Assembly: GCA_028280345.1 (NCBI GenBank)
Contig: JANQLY010000002.1
Coordinates: forward strand, 1-64,000
DNA: 64,000 bases
Origin: Pseudomonadales bacterium
GTDB taxonomy: Bacteria; Pseudomonadota; Gammaproteobacteria; Pseudomonadales; UBA7239
Direction: 5' to 3'
Shown here: piece by piece, positions 42,928 to 52,472 of the stretch
Layout: each line of letters begins with the position of its first letter
How positions within the stretch are numbered: the stretch's first letter is position 1
Program-made: the position numbers and the translations under genes
Notes under the pieces: model-generated
The model's input: only the letters and a program-made list of their open reading frames with translations
What the model was told of the DNA's origin: nothing
Databases searched by the model: none

Positions 42928-43134
42928 ATGAGCCTGCTGGAAATGATTAAAGTGGATTGTCCCTACTGCGGTGAGATTTTTGAAACTACCGTAGACTGCT
43001 CTTCGCTTGATGAAGGAGGCGAGGAAAAGCAGGAGTATATCGAGGATTGTTATGTCTGCTGTCGGCCAATTGTATTTACGGTCTATGTAGTAGATGAACG
43101 ACCTTATGTGTCAGTCAGATCAGAAAATGAGTAG
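42928..43134 (+). CDS. CPXCG motif cysteine-rich zinc-ribbon protein
   Basis: 68 aa. ATG 42928 is chosen because AGGGGAG (42913-42919) is eight bases before. Two cysteine knuckles: CPYCGE at the N-terminus and CYVCCRPI in the middle, a likely zinc ribbon, with an acidic linker and a beta hairpin at the end (IVFTVYVVDERPYVSV). The family is widespread in gammaproteobacteria with no assigned function. Confidence 0.88.
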   Translation: MSLLEMIKVDCPYCGEIFETTVDCSSLDEGGEEKQEYIEDCYVCCRPIVFTVYVVDERPYVSVRSENE

Positions 43135-43341
43135 TAACGATAGTACTGGTAAAAATTTGGAATAGTATATTTTTTGTAGTGATAATGTGTGATTGCTATA
43201 GTAAGATTCTGCAAGGCCTTTAGAAATAGATGATAGATGACCGCCCCACAGTCCGTGGGTTTTCAATGATTGGGACAATCAGTTTATTCGGACATTAAGA
43301 CCCAGGCTCAAGACTAGAGAAAAATACAGGGTTAGAGATCG

Positions 43342-46300
43342 ATGAAATATCACCCCAAAACCTACTTATCTATTACAGGTTTGTTTGTGCTTGTCTGTCT
43401 GCCCGGATTATCTGTTGCCAGTGTCGATGATGATAACGATGGTTCCCCTAATATAGAAGAAACACTTGCCGGTACTGACCCCAATGATGCGACTGTGCGT
43501 CCGTTCTGGTGGAAAACCTTTGAGGGAGAAGAAGGTGCTCGTTATGGTGAGGCGGTAAGCGGTGCCGGTGATGTCAATAATGATGGTTATGATGACTTTA
43601 TTATTGGAGCTTATTACTACACCACAGTAAATGGTGATAGCGGTCAGGTAGAAGTTATTAGCGGCAAGACCGGTGAAGTACTTTATACACTGATCGGGGA
43701 AGATAATGGTGATGGTTTTGGTGTGGCTGTTAGTGGCGCGGGTGATATTGATCAAGATGGATATGCGGATTTTATTGTCGGCGCATCGGCAGATGATAAT
43801 GGTGGTTCTGGTAGTGGACAGGCCACTGTTTACTCCGGTATTGATGGTGCTTTGTTGTATGAGTTCGTGGGAAGTACTTCAGATGGATTTGGTCTGTCAG
43901 TAGGCGCAGTAGGTGACTTTAATAGCGACGGATATGACGATGTTGTAGTTGGTTCTGCTGCTTTAGGTGTCCAGGGTTATGCAAAAGTTTTTAGTGGTGC
44001 CGATGGTGCTGAGCTATATACATACTTGTCATGTAACAGTGGAAATCTCGTTTGTAGAATTGATGAAGTTGATGGCGTTGGAGATGTCAATAATGATGGC
44101 TACGACGATGTCATTCTGGGTATGGGAGGTCGCGGATCTGATAAGCAGGGGTTGGTAGTAGTAATTTCGGGTATTGATGGTAGTGAGCTCTATAATATGG
44201 CCGGAGGGAAAGCGAATGACTACTTTGGCTATTCGGTCAGTGGTGCCGGAGATATCAATCAGGACGGTTATGACGATTTTAGTGTTGGTGCCTATGGTGC
44301 TGATGTGACTTGTACCAATTCCGGTGAGGTTAAAGTATTTAGCGGAGTTGATGGTTCGGTATTGTTGCAGCTACTTAGCCAGACCTGTGGGGATGATTTT
44401 GGAATCAGTGTTGATAATGCTGGTGATATGGATGGTGATGGTTACTCGGATATTATTGTCGGTGCAAAGGATACTTTTAATGATGGTGGTAGTACTGGTG
44501 CCGCTTGGATATTTAGTGGTCTGAGTGGCGATATATTGCATGTATTTTACGGTGATGGTATAGGGGATGATTTTGGATATGCTGTAGCGGGTGCAGGAGA
44601 TATTGACGATGATGGTTATGCAGATCTGATAGTTGGTGCGCGTCTGGATGATAATGCAGGCAGTAACAGTGGTAGTGCCAGGGTATACCGATACGCCGAT
44701 ATACTTAATGATGTTGATCTCGATATGGTTTTAAACAGCGCCGATGTCGATGATGATGGTGATGGCCTTTCCGATATTGACGAGAATACCGTCTACTTTA
44801 CGAATCCGTTGGATGCTGATACCGATGGTGATGGTTTTAATGACTACGATGAGGTGATTGTTTTTTCAACGAACCCTCTGGTTGTTGATGGCGATAATGA
44901 CAGTGATGGCGAGCCGGATAATTACGATGTTGATGATGATAATGATTTGATGCTGGATAGTTGGGAAGTAGCCTATGGCTTGAATCCATTGGACTCACAG
45001 GATGCCCGATTGGATGGTGATATGGATGGCTGGACAAATATTGTTGAGTCACTGTTGGGCACTAATCCATCAGTGAGTAGCCTTGATGATACGGATATGG
45101 ATGGAGTGAATGATGTAGAGGAAGGGCAGGCAGGCACCGATAGCAACAACGCCAGTAACCGGCCCTACTGGTGGCGTTCATATAATGGGGATTATGCCGG
45201 CGATACAATGGGTACTAAGATTGCCGTTACGGCAGATGTCAATGGCGACGGCTATGCGGACTTTGCTGCAAGTTATAACGGTCAGGATAGTAATGCCAAT
45301 GACAGTTTCAGGGTCTGGAGTGGTAAAGACGGTGCTGTGTTATACGATCTGCTGGATATGGGCTACGAAATAGCGGCTATCGACGATGTAAATCAGGATG
45401 GGTATGGCGATTGGGTCATAGGTACGATTTATGATGATGTGTATGGAGAGGTAGTGCGTGTTGTCAGTGGTGTTGATGGCAGTGTGTTGTTGGAAACCAA
45501 TAGCTTTAATAATATTGGTTGGACGGTAAGTCAGGCCGGGGATGTTAATAATGATGGCTATCCGGATTTTATGAGTGGTAAAAGCTGGACGGATAGTGAT
45601 GGTTTTTCACAGTACTGTGCTGGTGGCGTGAGAGTGTTCAGCGGATTGGATGGCGGTGTGCTGTATAACTATTACTATGATCGATTTGATGGTGATCGTG
45701 CATTTGCTTCGGCTCTGAGTGATGCGGGTGATATTAATAACGATGGTTACGATGATTTTATCGTCGGCGCGCCAGAAGTCGCCTGTTATTTCTTTCTGGG
45801 TAGCCTGGGTAAAGGGCGAGTATGGGTTTACAGTGGTTTTGACGGTTCTGAGCTTTATGATCTGTTAGGGGATAATGATGATGCGCGTTTTGGTGCGGCA
45901 GTGAGTGGGGTGGGCGATATCAATAAGGATGGTTACGATGATTTTGCTGTCGGTGCCTATAGAGATAACGCTAACTATGAGGAAGGCGGGTCGGTGTACG
46001 TTTACAGTGGTTTTGATGGCGCCGAGTTGTATCGGGTCGATGGCCTTGGTGCTCATGAATCTCTCGGTCGTTCTATTGGTGCAGCGGGTGACATTAATGC
46101 GGATACCTATCCCGACTTTATTGTGGGTGGTGGTGGTTTTGCCCGCGTTATTAGTGGAGCTGATGGTTCAGGTTTATATACACTGCCGTTTGATAGCAGT
46201 GCCGGAACTATTCTTGCTGACGTTGCAAGTGGTCAGGATATTGATCAGGATGGCGTTAACGATTTTGTGATTGCAGATAGATTGTTTGATGCTAATGGCA

Positions 46301-46677
46301 CGAATGCTGGTGGTATCAGAGTGATATTGAGTGCTGATCTGGCCAATGATACTGACGTTGACTTCTGGTTGAACAGTGCGGACGTGTTCCCCAATGATAG
46401 CAGTGAGTGGGCGGATAACGATCTTGATACGATTGGTGATAATGCAGATACCGATGATGATAATGATATGTTGTCTGATAGCCTGGAAAACGCGCTGGGT
46501 TTAAACCCGCTTGAAGGTGATAGTGATGGTGATGGTCTGCCGGATATTGGTGAAGATAGTGATGGCGACGGTATCCCGAATATTATTGAAGTTAACAAAG
46601 GTCTGGATCCTGGTAATAGTGCAATATCGACACTGCCGCTAAATGATAACTACCGTGGTGGTCAACTAAGCCAATAA
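43342..46677 (+). CDS. Large secreted FG-GAP / calcium-repeat protein
   Basis: 1111 aa. Signal peptide about 1-26 (YLSITGLFVLVCLPGLSVAS). Then a thrombospondin type-3-like acidic stretch (VDDDNDGSPNIEETLAGTDP), about seven FG-GAP/integrin-type repeats built on GDVNNDGYDDFIIGA, a middle acidic calcium-repeat block (about 455-590), a second set of FG-GAP repeats, and a C-terminal acidic calcium-repeat block. The RPFWWKTF opening of the first half recurs as RPYWWRSY in the second, so the protein is an internal duplication. Likely two calcium-stabilised beta-propellers on the cell surface or outside, for adhesion or binding. No catalytic domain, LPxTG or PEP-CTERM sorting tag seen. Stands alone, convergent with nth (7-base gap). 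Confidence 0.85.
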   Translation: MKYHPKTYLSITGLFVLVCLPGLSVASVDDDNDGSPNIEETLAGTDPNDATVRPFWWKTFEGEEGARYGEAVSGAGDVNNDGYDDFIIGAYYYTTVNGDSGQVEVISGKTGEVLYTLIGEDNGDGFGVAVSGAGDIDQDGYADFIVGASADDNGGSGSGQATVYSGIDGALLYEFVGSTSDGFGLSVGAVGDFNSDGYDDVVVGSAALGVQGYAKVFSGADGAELYTYLSCNSGNLVCRIDEVDGVGDVNNDGYDDVILGMGGRGSDKQGLVVVISGIDGSELYNMAGGKANDYFGYSVSGAGDINQDGYDDFSVGAYGADVTCTNSGEVKVFSGVDGSVLLQLLSQTCGDDFGISVDNAGDMDGDGYSDIIVGAKDTFNDGGSTGAAWIFSGLSGDILHVFYGDGIGDDFGYAVAGAGDIDDDGYADLIVGARLDDNAGSNSGSARVYRYADILNDVDLDMVLNSADVDDDGDGLSDIDENTVYFTNPLDADTDGDGFNDYDEVIVFSTNPLVVDGDNDSDGEPDNYDVDDDNDLMLDSWEVAYGLNPLDSQDARLDGDMDGWTNIVESLLGTNPSVSSLDDTDMDGVNDVEEGQAGTDSNNASNRPYWWRSYNGDYAGDTMGTKIAVTADVNGDGYADFAASYNGQDSNANDSFRVWSGKDGAVLYDLLDMGYEIAAIDDVNQDGYGDWVIGTIYDDVYGEVVRVVSGVDGSVLLETNSFNNIGWTVSQAGDVNNDGYPDFMSGKSWTDSDGFSQYCAGGVRVFSGLDGGVLYNYYYDRFDGDRAFASALSDAGDINNDGYDDFIVGAPEVACYFFLGSLGKGRVWVYSGFDGSELYDLLGDNDDARFGAAVSGVGDINKDGYDDFAVGAYRDNANYEEGGSVYVYSGFDGAELYRVDGLGAHESLGRSIGAAGDINADTYPDFIVGGGGFARVISGADGSGLYTLPFDSSAGTILADVASGQDIDQDGVNDFVIADRLFDANGTNAGGIRVILSADLANDTDVDFWLNSADVFPNDSSEWADNDLDTIGDNADTDDDNDMLSDSLENALGLNPLEGDSDGDGLPDIGEDSDGDGIPNIIEVNKGLDPGNSAISTLPLNDNYRGGQLSQ

Positions 46678-46684
46678 AACTATA

Positions 46685-47338
46685 TCAGGCCTTTTTAGTG
46701 GCCACCGGCTTTTTGCGTTTCGGGTAACACGTCGTACAAATCTCACAAACCGTGCCATCACAACCGCGAGCGGTACAGTATTCACGGCCAAAATAAATTA
46801 TTTGCAAGTGTAGGTCATTCCACTTGTCTTCGGGAAACAGTTTTTTCAAATCTTTTTCGGTTTGCGTAACATTCTTGCCATTGGTTAAACCCCAGCGTTG
46901 TGCAAGGCGGTGGATATGCGTGTCGACAGGAAAGGCCGGCACACCAAAGGCTTGAGACATCACTACACTGGCGGTTTTATGGCCGACACCGGGCAGCTTT
47001 TCCAGTGCTTCCATATCGGCGGGCACTTCACCGTTATGCTCGTTAATCAGAATCTTTGATAGATTGGAAATCGCTTTGGACTTTTGTGGTGACAGGCCGC
47101 AGGGTTTTATCACACTGCGAATTTTGGCGACAGGGACTTTTGCCATATCGTAGGGATTGTCAGCGAGTTTCCAAAGGTCCGGCGTGACCTGGTTAACCCG
47201 TTCATCGGTGCATTGAGCAGACAGTAAGACCGAGATTAGTAAGGTATAGGCGTCGCTATGGTTTAATGGGATAGGTGGGTCGGGATAAAGTTTGGCAAGT
47301 CGTTTGGCAATGTAGTCTGCTCTTTCCTGTTTTAACAT
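46685..47338 (-). CDS. nth: Endonuclease III
   Basis: 217 aa. Helix-hairpin-helix LPGVGHKTA at 115-123 with catalytic K121, and D139 in FPVDTHIHR. The C-terminal cysteine loop reads C188, C193, C198, C201 and C204; the usual [4Fe-4S] spacing is C-x6-C-x2-C-x5-C, so the cluster loop here is atypical though cysteine-rich. Removes oxidised pyrimidines and nicks the abasic site. Follows dapC by 12 bases on the same strand. Confidence 0.93.
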   Translation of the reverse strand: MLKQERADYIAKRLAKLYPDPPIPLNHSDAYTLLISVLLSAQCTDERVNQVTPDLWKLADNPYDMAKVPVAKIRSVIKPCGLSPQKSKAISNLSKILINEHNGEVPADMEALEKLPGVGHKTASVVMSQAFGVPAFPVDTHIHRLAQRWGLTNGKNVTQTEKDLKKLFPEDKWNDLHLQIIYFGREYCTARGCDGTVCEICTTCYPKRKKPVATKKA

Positions 47339-47350
47339 TGGCTGGCCTGC

Positions 47351-48541
47351 TTATAGAGATTTAACAAAGGTTTTAATGCGCTGCGCTGCTTCAATACATT
47401 CATCAAGCGGTGCTACCAATGCCATTCGCACCCTCCGGCTACCCGGGTTCACACCGCTATTTTCGCGTCCGAGGTAGGAGCCGGGTAATACAGTGACATT
47501 CTGCCGGGCAAACAACTGCTGCGCGAAGTCTTTTTCATCAATTGGCGTCTCTGGCCACAGGTAAAAACTTGCCGCGGGTTGCTCAACATCCAGTACGCCG
47601 TCCAGTATCTCAAGTACCGCAGTAAATTTTTGCTGGTAGAAACGGCGATTTTCCAGTACGTGTTGCTCGTCATTCCACGCAGCAATACTGGCAAGTTGGT
47701 GCTGTATTGGCATCGCGCAACCGTGATAAGTGCGATAAAGCAAAAACTTTTTCAGAATGGTTTCATCGCCTGCGACAAAACCGGAGCGGAGCCCCGGCAG
47801 GTTGGAACGCTTGGAGAGTGAATGAAACACAACGCAGTTTTTGTAATCGGGGCGGTTTAGCTGGATGCATGCATCCAGTAGACCAAGTGGCGGATTATTC
47901 TCGTCAAAATAAATCTCTGAATAGCATTCGTCACTGGCGACAACAAAATTGTATTTGTCGGCAAGTGTGAGCAGGGTGCGATAGTGTTCGAGGTTGAGTA
48001 CTGCACCGGTAGGGTTGCCAGGAGAACAGAGAAATACCAGTTGGCAGCGCTGCCATACTGATTCGGGCACGCTATCAAAATCCGGAATAAAGTCGTTGCT
48101 GGCATCGCAATTCAGATAGACCATCTCGGCACCGGCTAGCAGGCCGGCTCCTTCATAGATCTGGTAGAACGGATTCGGTGAAATAACCACAGGGTTGTCA
48201 GAGCGGTTGATTACAGCTTGAGTGAATGCAAACAAGGCTTCCCGCGTACCGTTAACGGGCAGTATCTGTGTTTCACTGCACAGCCTTTTCAGGCTAAAGC
48301 GGTGCCGGCACCAGTTGGCAATAGCCTCGCGCAGTTCCGGCAGACCCTTGGTGCTCGGATAGTTGGCGAGTTTGTCGAGGTTGTTTTGCAACACTTCGAC
48401 CACATGTGCTGGCGGTGCGTGTTTTGGCTCGCCAATGGACAGAGCAATATGTTCTACGTCCGTGGGTGCTTGCACCTCGGTTTTGAGTGCGTTGAGTTTT
48501 TCAAACGGGTAGGGGTGTAATAAGTCCAGATCGTTGTTCAT
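47351..48541 (-). CDS. dapC: Succinyldiaminopimelate transaminase
   Basis: 396 aa, class I/II PLP aminotransferase. Start MNNDLDLLHPYPFEKLNALK, then IALSIGEPKH, LPVNGTREALFAF, SPNPFYQIYEGAG, CSPGNPTGAVL, SDECYSEIYFDE, and the PLP-lysine in SLSKRSNLPGLRSGF. Matches the DapC group that serves lysine/peptidoglycan precursor synthesis in gammaproteobacteria, usually next to glnD or dapD. Follows glnD by 13 bases. Confidence 0.92.
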   Translation of the reverse strand: MNNDLDLLHPYPFEKLNALKTEVQAPTDVEHIALSIGEPKHAPPAHVVEVLQNNLDKLANYPSTKGLPELREAIANWCRHRFSLKRLCSETQILPVNGTREALFAFTQAVINRSDNPVVISPNPFYQIYEGAGLLAGAEMVYLNCDASNDFIPDFDSVPESVWQRCQLVFLCSPGNPTGAVLNLEHYRTLLTLADKYNFVVASDECYSEIYFDENNPPLGLLDACIQLNRPDYKNCVVFHSLSKRSNLPGLRSGFVAGDETILKKFLLYRTYHGCAMPIQHQLASIAAWNDEQHVLENRRFYQQKFTAVLEILDGVLDVEQPAASFYLWPETPIDEKDFAQQLFARQNVTVLPGSYLGRENSGVNPGSRRVRMALVAPLDECIEAAQRIKTFVKSL

Positions 48542-48554
48542 GGTTTGGTAAAAC

Positions 48555-51269
48555 TCAGAATGAAATAACCTCGGTGGATGGTTCGGTTTGCTCGTCGAGC
48601 TGTTTACAGATCGCAGCTTCCAGTTGTTTGCAAAGCTCCGGGTCGCTCAGGGGTTCATCGTTTTCATCAGTAATAAAAAATACGTCTTCCACACGTTCAC
48701 CGAGCGTGGCAATTTTGGCATTGCGCAGGCGAATATTCATTTCGAGAAATACCAGTGCGATACGCGCGAGCAGGCCGGGACGATCCGGACTGATCACTTC
48801 GAGAACAGTGGTGCCGGTATTAATATCGTTGCTCAAACTGGTGCGTGTTGGCATTGAGAAATACTTGAGCTGGCGCGGGGTGCGTCGTTGTACAATCGAG
48901 GGGTAGTCCTCGGCGTTAAGCTGTTTGAGTTCTTCGAGTAAGGCTTCGCGAATATTTTCATGCACAGCTTCATCGTTGATTGGCTCTGCATTTTCATCAA
49001 GCACATAAAATGTTTCGCAAATGTAGTCCTCGGTGGCGTTATAGAGTCGCGCATCCTGGATGTTGAGATTGAGGTGATCCAGTGTTGTCACAATAGCTGC
49101 GAACAAATTGGGCTGATCCTTGGCGAGAATAAATATCTGTGTGGCGCCTTCATAGCGGCGGCTGCGTTGTGCGTCGCCAAGATCCGGTGCGCGAATCAAA
49201 ATTAGTGGCTCACCGCGGGCCATGGATGTGGTATGCCGTGCAATCGCTTCGGTGTGCCAGACAATGTCGGTATGGTTTTCGCGTAGGAAGTAGTTTTCGC
49301 TATAGCCCTGCCACAGCTCCAGTACCTGCTCGCGTTCAAAGCCTTTTTCTTTTAAACGTAACAATGCAGCTTGCTGTGTGTCCTCAATCCAGTTTTGTTT
49401 ATCAACTGGTTTTTCGAGGCCGCGGCGCAGCGCGCGCTTGGTTTCGAGATAAAGCTGGCGCATCAGTGAGGCTTTCCAACTGGTCCACAAATCCGGGTTG
49501 GTAGCGTTAACGTCAGCCACGGTTAGCGCATAGAGATAATCGAGGTGTAATAAATCACCCATCTCCAGCGCAAAGTTGTGAATGACTTCCGGATCAGACA
49601 GGTCCTGACGCTGAGAAACGGTAGACATCAACAGGTGTTTTTTCACGAGCCACGCAACAAGGTTGGAGTCGCGCAAGCTCAGATTGTGGCGCTGACAAAA
49701 ATCAAATGCGTCAACTGCACCGAGTTCGGAGTGATCACCACCGCGGCCCTTGCCGATGTCGTGGTAGAGACCGGCAATATAAAGCAGCTCCGGTTTTGGC
49801 AGATGATTCATAATATGCGCGGCAACGGGAAAGTTTTTTTCTGCTTCGGTATGCAGGAATCCACGGATATTGTTTACCACCAGCAGTGTATGGGCGTCGA
49901 CGGTATAGATATGGAACAGGTCGTGCTGCATCTGGCCAATAATGCGGCCAAACTCCGGCAGGTAGCGACCGAGTACGCCGTAGCGTTTCATGCGTTTTAA
50001 CTGTTCCATAAGACCGGAAGGTGTGCGCATTAGCTCGAGAAACATTTCGGTGTTTTCCCGTTGGCGACGGAATGCACCGTTAATCAGGTGGCGTGATTCC
50101 CGGATCAGGCGAATGGTAGATGCGCGAATACCCTTGATCGTATCGTCCTGACCCATCAGTACAAACACTTCAAGCAAGGCAGAAGGGGTTTCCTGAAATA
50201 CGTTGTCGTGGGTGACTTCAATGTAGTTGTTGCAGACCTGGAAACGCTCGTTGAGCGTGCGGATCTCGGTTTTTTCATTGGCGCGCAGTATGGTTTCATC
50301 GAGATAGTGCAACAACACATCGTTTAGCTCGCGCAGTGCGATAACAGCGCGGTAGTAATGTCGCATGAACTGCTCGACAGCGAGACTTTCTTCATTGTCG
50401 CGATAGCCAAATTGTGCAGCGAGTTTTTGCTGGTACTCAAATTGTAGGCGATCGTCTTCACGCTTGCTGAGTACATGCATGCCATAGCGTACACGCCACA
50501 GTACTTCTTCGCCGCGCATCATAATGTTGTATTCGTCTTCGCTTAAAAACACTTGCCTGTCGACAAGTTCGCGTAGCTGTTCTACACCGAAATAACGTTT
50601 GGCCACCCAGGCGATGGTCTGGATGTCGCGCAGGCCGCCCGGTGCGTTTTTAACATTGGGTTCGAGATTGTATTCGGTGTTGTTGTGTTTGTTATGGCGC
50701 TCGATCTGCTCGTTCCACTTGGCGATAAAAAACGCGTTGCTCGGCCAGATATTTTCAGTGTCGATGCGGTGCTTGAGTTCGAGGCGCAAAAAGCGGTTGC
50801 CTTCGAGCGTGCGGCATTCGAGCAGGTTGGTTGCGACAGTAATGTCATCTCTGGCCGCCTCCAGGCATTCCTCAATAGAGCGTACACTGTGGCCGATATT
50901 GAGCTGTAAATCCCAGAGAAACGTGACAAATTGCTCCACTGAAGATTTCTCTTCCTCGCCGAGGTTTTTACTAAATAGAACAAGCAGGTCGATATCTGAG
51001 TGCGGGTGTAACTCGGCGCGGCCATAACCGCCAACTGCAATCAGGGCAATCTCTTCGCTCCAGCTAAAACGCTGCCAGGCGTAGTGCAAAATACGGTCGA
51101 TAAAGCTTGCGCGTTCCTTGACGAGTGCGCGTACGTCTTCACCTTCAAGAAAGCGATTGTCGAACTGCGTGTTAATCGCGCTGATGGCATCCTTGAAAAC
51201 ACCGATAGGTTCATTGTTTTCAAGATTTTCCTGAAAACGGCGTTCATCAAAAAACAGCGGAAGAACCAT
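48555..51269 (-). CDS. glnD: Bifunctional PII uridylyltransferase/uridylyl-removing enzyme
   Basis: 904 aa from ATG 51269 (MVLPLFFDERRFQEN), 16 bases after the map stop with AGG six bases ahead; the open frame continues into map, but family length favours this start. Nucleotidyltransferase domain with GGYGRAELHPHSDID at 80-94, GlnE-like helical part, HD domain (LYHDIGKGRGGDHSELG), and two C-terminal ACT domains (FAAIVTTLDHLNLNIQDARL; RPGLLARIALVFLEMNIRLR). Senses glutamine and modifies PII. Order map-glnD-dapC is as in Pseudomonas. Confidence 0.95.
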   Translation of the reverse strand: MVLPLFFDERRFQENLENNEPIGVFKDAISAINTQFDNRFLEGEDVRALVKERASFIDRILHYAWQRFSWSEEIALIAVGGYGRAELHPHSDIDLLVLFSKNLGEEEKSSVEQFVTFLWDLQLNIGHSVRSIEECLEAARDDITVATNLLECRTLEGNRFLRLELKHRIDTENIWPSNAFFIAKWNEQIERHNKHNNTEYNLEPNVKNAPGGLRDIQTIAWVAKRYFGVEQLRELVDRQVFLSEDEYNIMMRGEEVLWRVRYGMHVLSKREDDRLQFEYQQKLAAQFGYRDNEESLAVEQFMRHYYRAVIALRELNDVLLHYLDETILRANEKTEIRTLNERFQVCNNYIEVTHDNVFQETPSALLEVFVLMGQDDTIKGIRASTIRLIRESRHLINGAFRRQRENTEMFLELMRTPSGLMEQLKRMKRYGVLGRYLPEFGRIIGQMQHDLFHIYTVDAHTLLVVNNIRGFLHTEAEKNFPVAAHIMNHLPKPELLYIAGLYHDIGKGRGGDHSELGAVDAFDFCQRHNLSLRDSNLVAWLVKKHLLMSTVSQRQDLSDPEVIHNFALEMGDLLHLDYLYALTVADVNATNPDLWTSWKASLMRQLYLETKRALRRGLEKPVDKQNWIEDTQQAALLRLKEKGFEREQVLELWQGYSENYFLRENHTDIVWHTEAIARHTTSMARGEPLILIRAPDLGDAQRSRRYEGATQIFILAKDQPNLFAAIVTTLDHLNLNIQDARLYNATEDYICETFYVLDENAEPINDEAVHENIREALLEELKQLNAEDYPSIVQRRTPRQLKYFSMPTRTSLSNDINTGTTVLEVISPDRPGLLARIALVFLEMNIRLRNAKIATLGERVEDVFFITDENDEPLSDPELCKQLEAAICKQLDEQTEPSTEVISF

Positions 51270-51285
51270 GGGGTGCCTGTAATAA

Positions 51286-52056
51286 TCAGGGTAAACCGGC
51301 GGGGCTGGCGGTAAATATTTCGGCGCCATCTGCAGTGACAGCGATGGTATGTTCCCACTGGGCCGAAAGTCGGCCATCTTTGGTTTCTACCGTCCAGCCA
51401 TCACTTTTTAGTTTGGTAAAGCGCTTGCCCGCGTTAATCATTGGCTCAATCGTAAAAGTCATGCCTTCAATCAGTTCAAGTTTGGTACCGGGCTTGCCGT
51501 AGTGAAGCACTTGCGGTTCATCGTGAAAAACATCACCGATACCATGCCCGCAGTACTCGCGCACAACAGAGTAGTGGTTTTTCTCGGCATGTTGTTGAAT
51601 TACCGCACCGATATCGCCAAGCGTGGCTCCCGGACGAACCTGTTCTATACCCAGATGCAGGCATTCACGGGTGATTTCACAGAGGCGCTGGGCATGGGAG
51701 GGCACGTCGCCCACGTAGTACATGCGGCTGCTGTCGCCGTACCAGCCGTCTTTGATAACAGTGACGTCGATATTGACGATATCGCCTTTTTTCAGCACTT
51801 TGTTCTCGGAGGGAATACCGTGGCAGATCACGTGGTTGACCGAGGTACAAATAGATTTTGGGAAGCCCTTGTAGTTAAGTGGCGCCGGAATCGCATTCTG
51901 TACATTAACGATGTGGTCGTGGCAGATCTTGTCGAGCTCGGCAGTGGTTACGCCGGGTTTGACATAGGGGCCAATCATATCGAGCACCTCGGCTGTCAGG
52001 CGTCCCGCGACGCGCATTTTCTCCAGTTGCTCGGGGGTTTTGATCTTAACTTGCAT
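51286..52056 (-). CDS. map: Methionine aminopeptidase type I
   Basis: 256 aa from ATG 52056 (MQVKIKTPEQLEKMRVAG); an upstream in-frame extension of 13 codons lacks family match. Metal ligands: D in NIDVTVIKDGWYGDSS (two aspartates), H in CGHGIGDVFHDEP, E in MTFTIEPMIN, and E in SAQWEHTIAV. Removes the initiator methionine. Divergent from rpsB as in most gammaproteobacteria. RBS weak. Confidence 0.95.
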   Translation of the reverse strand: MQVKIKTPEQLEKMRVAGRLTAEVLDMIGPYVKPGVTTAELDKICHDHIVNVQNAIPAPLNYKGFPKSICTSVNHVICHGIPSENKVLKKGDIVNIDVTVIKDGWYGDSSRMYYVGDVPSHAQRLCEITRECLHLGIEQVRPGATLGDIGAVIQQHAEKNHYSVVREYCGHGIGDVFHDEPQVLHYGKPGTKLELIEGMTFTIEPMINAGKRFTKLKSDGWTVETKDGRLSAQWEHTIAVTADGAEIFTASPAGLP

Positions 52057-52472
52057 AATTTGTAAGGTTATTTCACAGTTTCGGTCATATAGCACTCAGC
52101 TACCTTTAGCGCTGGTTTTCAGGCGCGACGGTACACGTGGAGAGGCCAATCGAGGGGCGCTATTGTAAACCACTCTCAGTTGCGTTGCAGACTTCTGTGT
52201 CTGTGGTGGGTTTTTGGGCAGATTGCCCCTGGAGCCTTTAAATATTGGGGCTTATATGGTATAAAGCGTGCCGCTTCCAGAGCGATAGGTGGAATTTCTG
52301 CCGGTTGCTGTCAGGAAGTGAAAAGTGAAGCTTTCGGGTCAGGATTTAACAGATGGCCCTGAACGTGTAAATCGTATCGATTTTCGTCACAAATACGCCA
52401 GGGTGCCCGGTATCGGGTGGTTGTATTGGAAGGTTGGTACAAGTATTAACCCAAATGAAAAAGGTAATTACT
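52057..52472 (+). other. map-rpsB divergent region with long rpsB leader
   Basis: 416 bases without a gene. It holds the rpsB promoter candidate (-10 at 52260-52265) and about 200 bases of transcribed leader to the rpsB start at 52473. In gammaproteobacteria the rpsB leader folds into a structure bound by S2 for autoregulation; I cannot fold this one here, but its length fits. An in-frame ATG at 52455 upstream of the true start is ignored. Confidence 0.6.
52237..52265 (+). promoter_or_regulatory. rpsB: Candidate rpsB promoter (extended -10)
   Basis: ATATGGTATAAAGCGTGCC: TATAAA at 52260-52265 with TGG before it (extended -10) and a GC-rich discriminator GCGTGCCGC after it, the form seen at stringently controlled rpsB promoters of the class. 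The -35 place (TTTAAA, about 52237) is poor. Confidence 0.5.

Noticed and set aside
43245..43262. Terminator after the CPXCG gene (CCCAC/GTGGG)
   Set aside because: Stem of only five pairs with a weak T-run (TTTTC); not enough to call.
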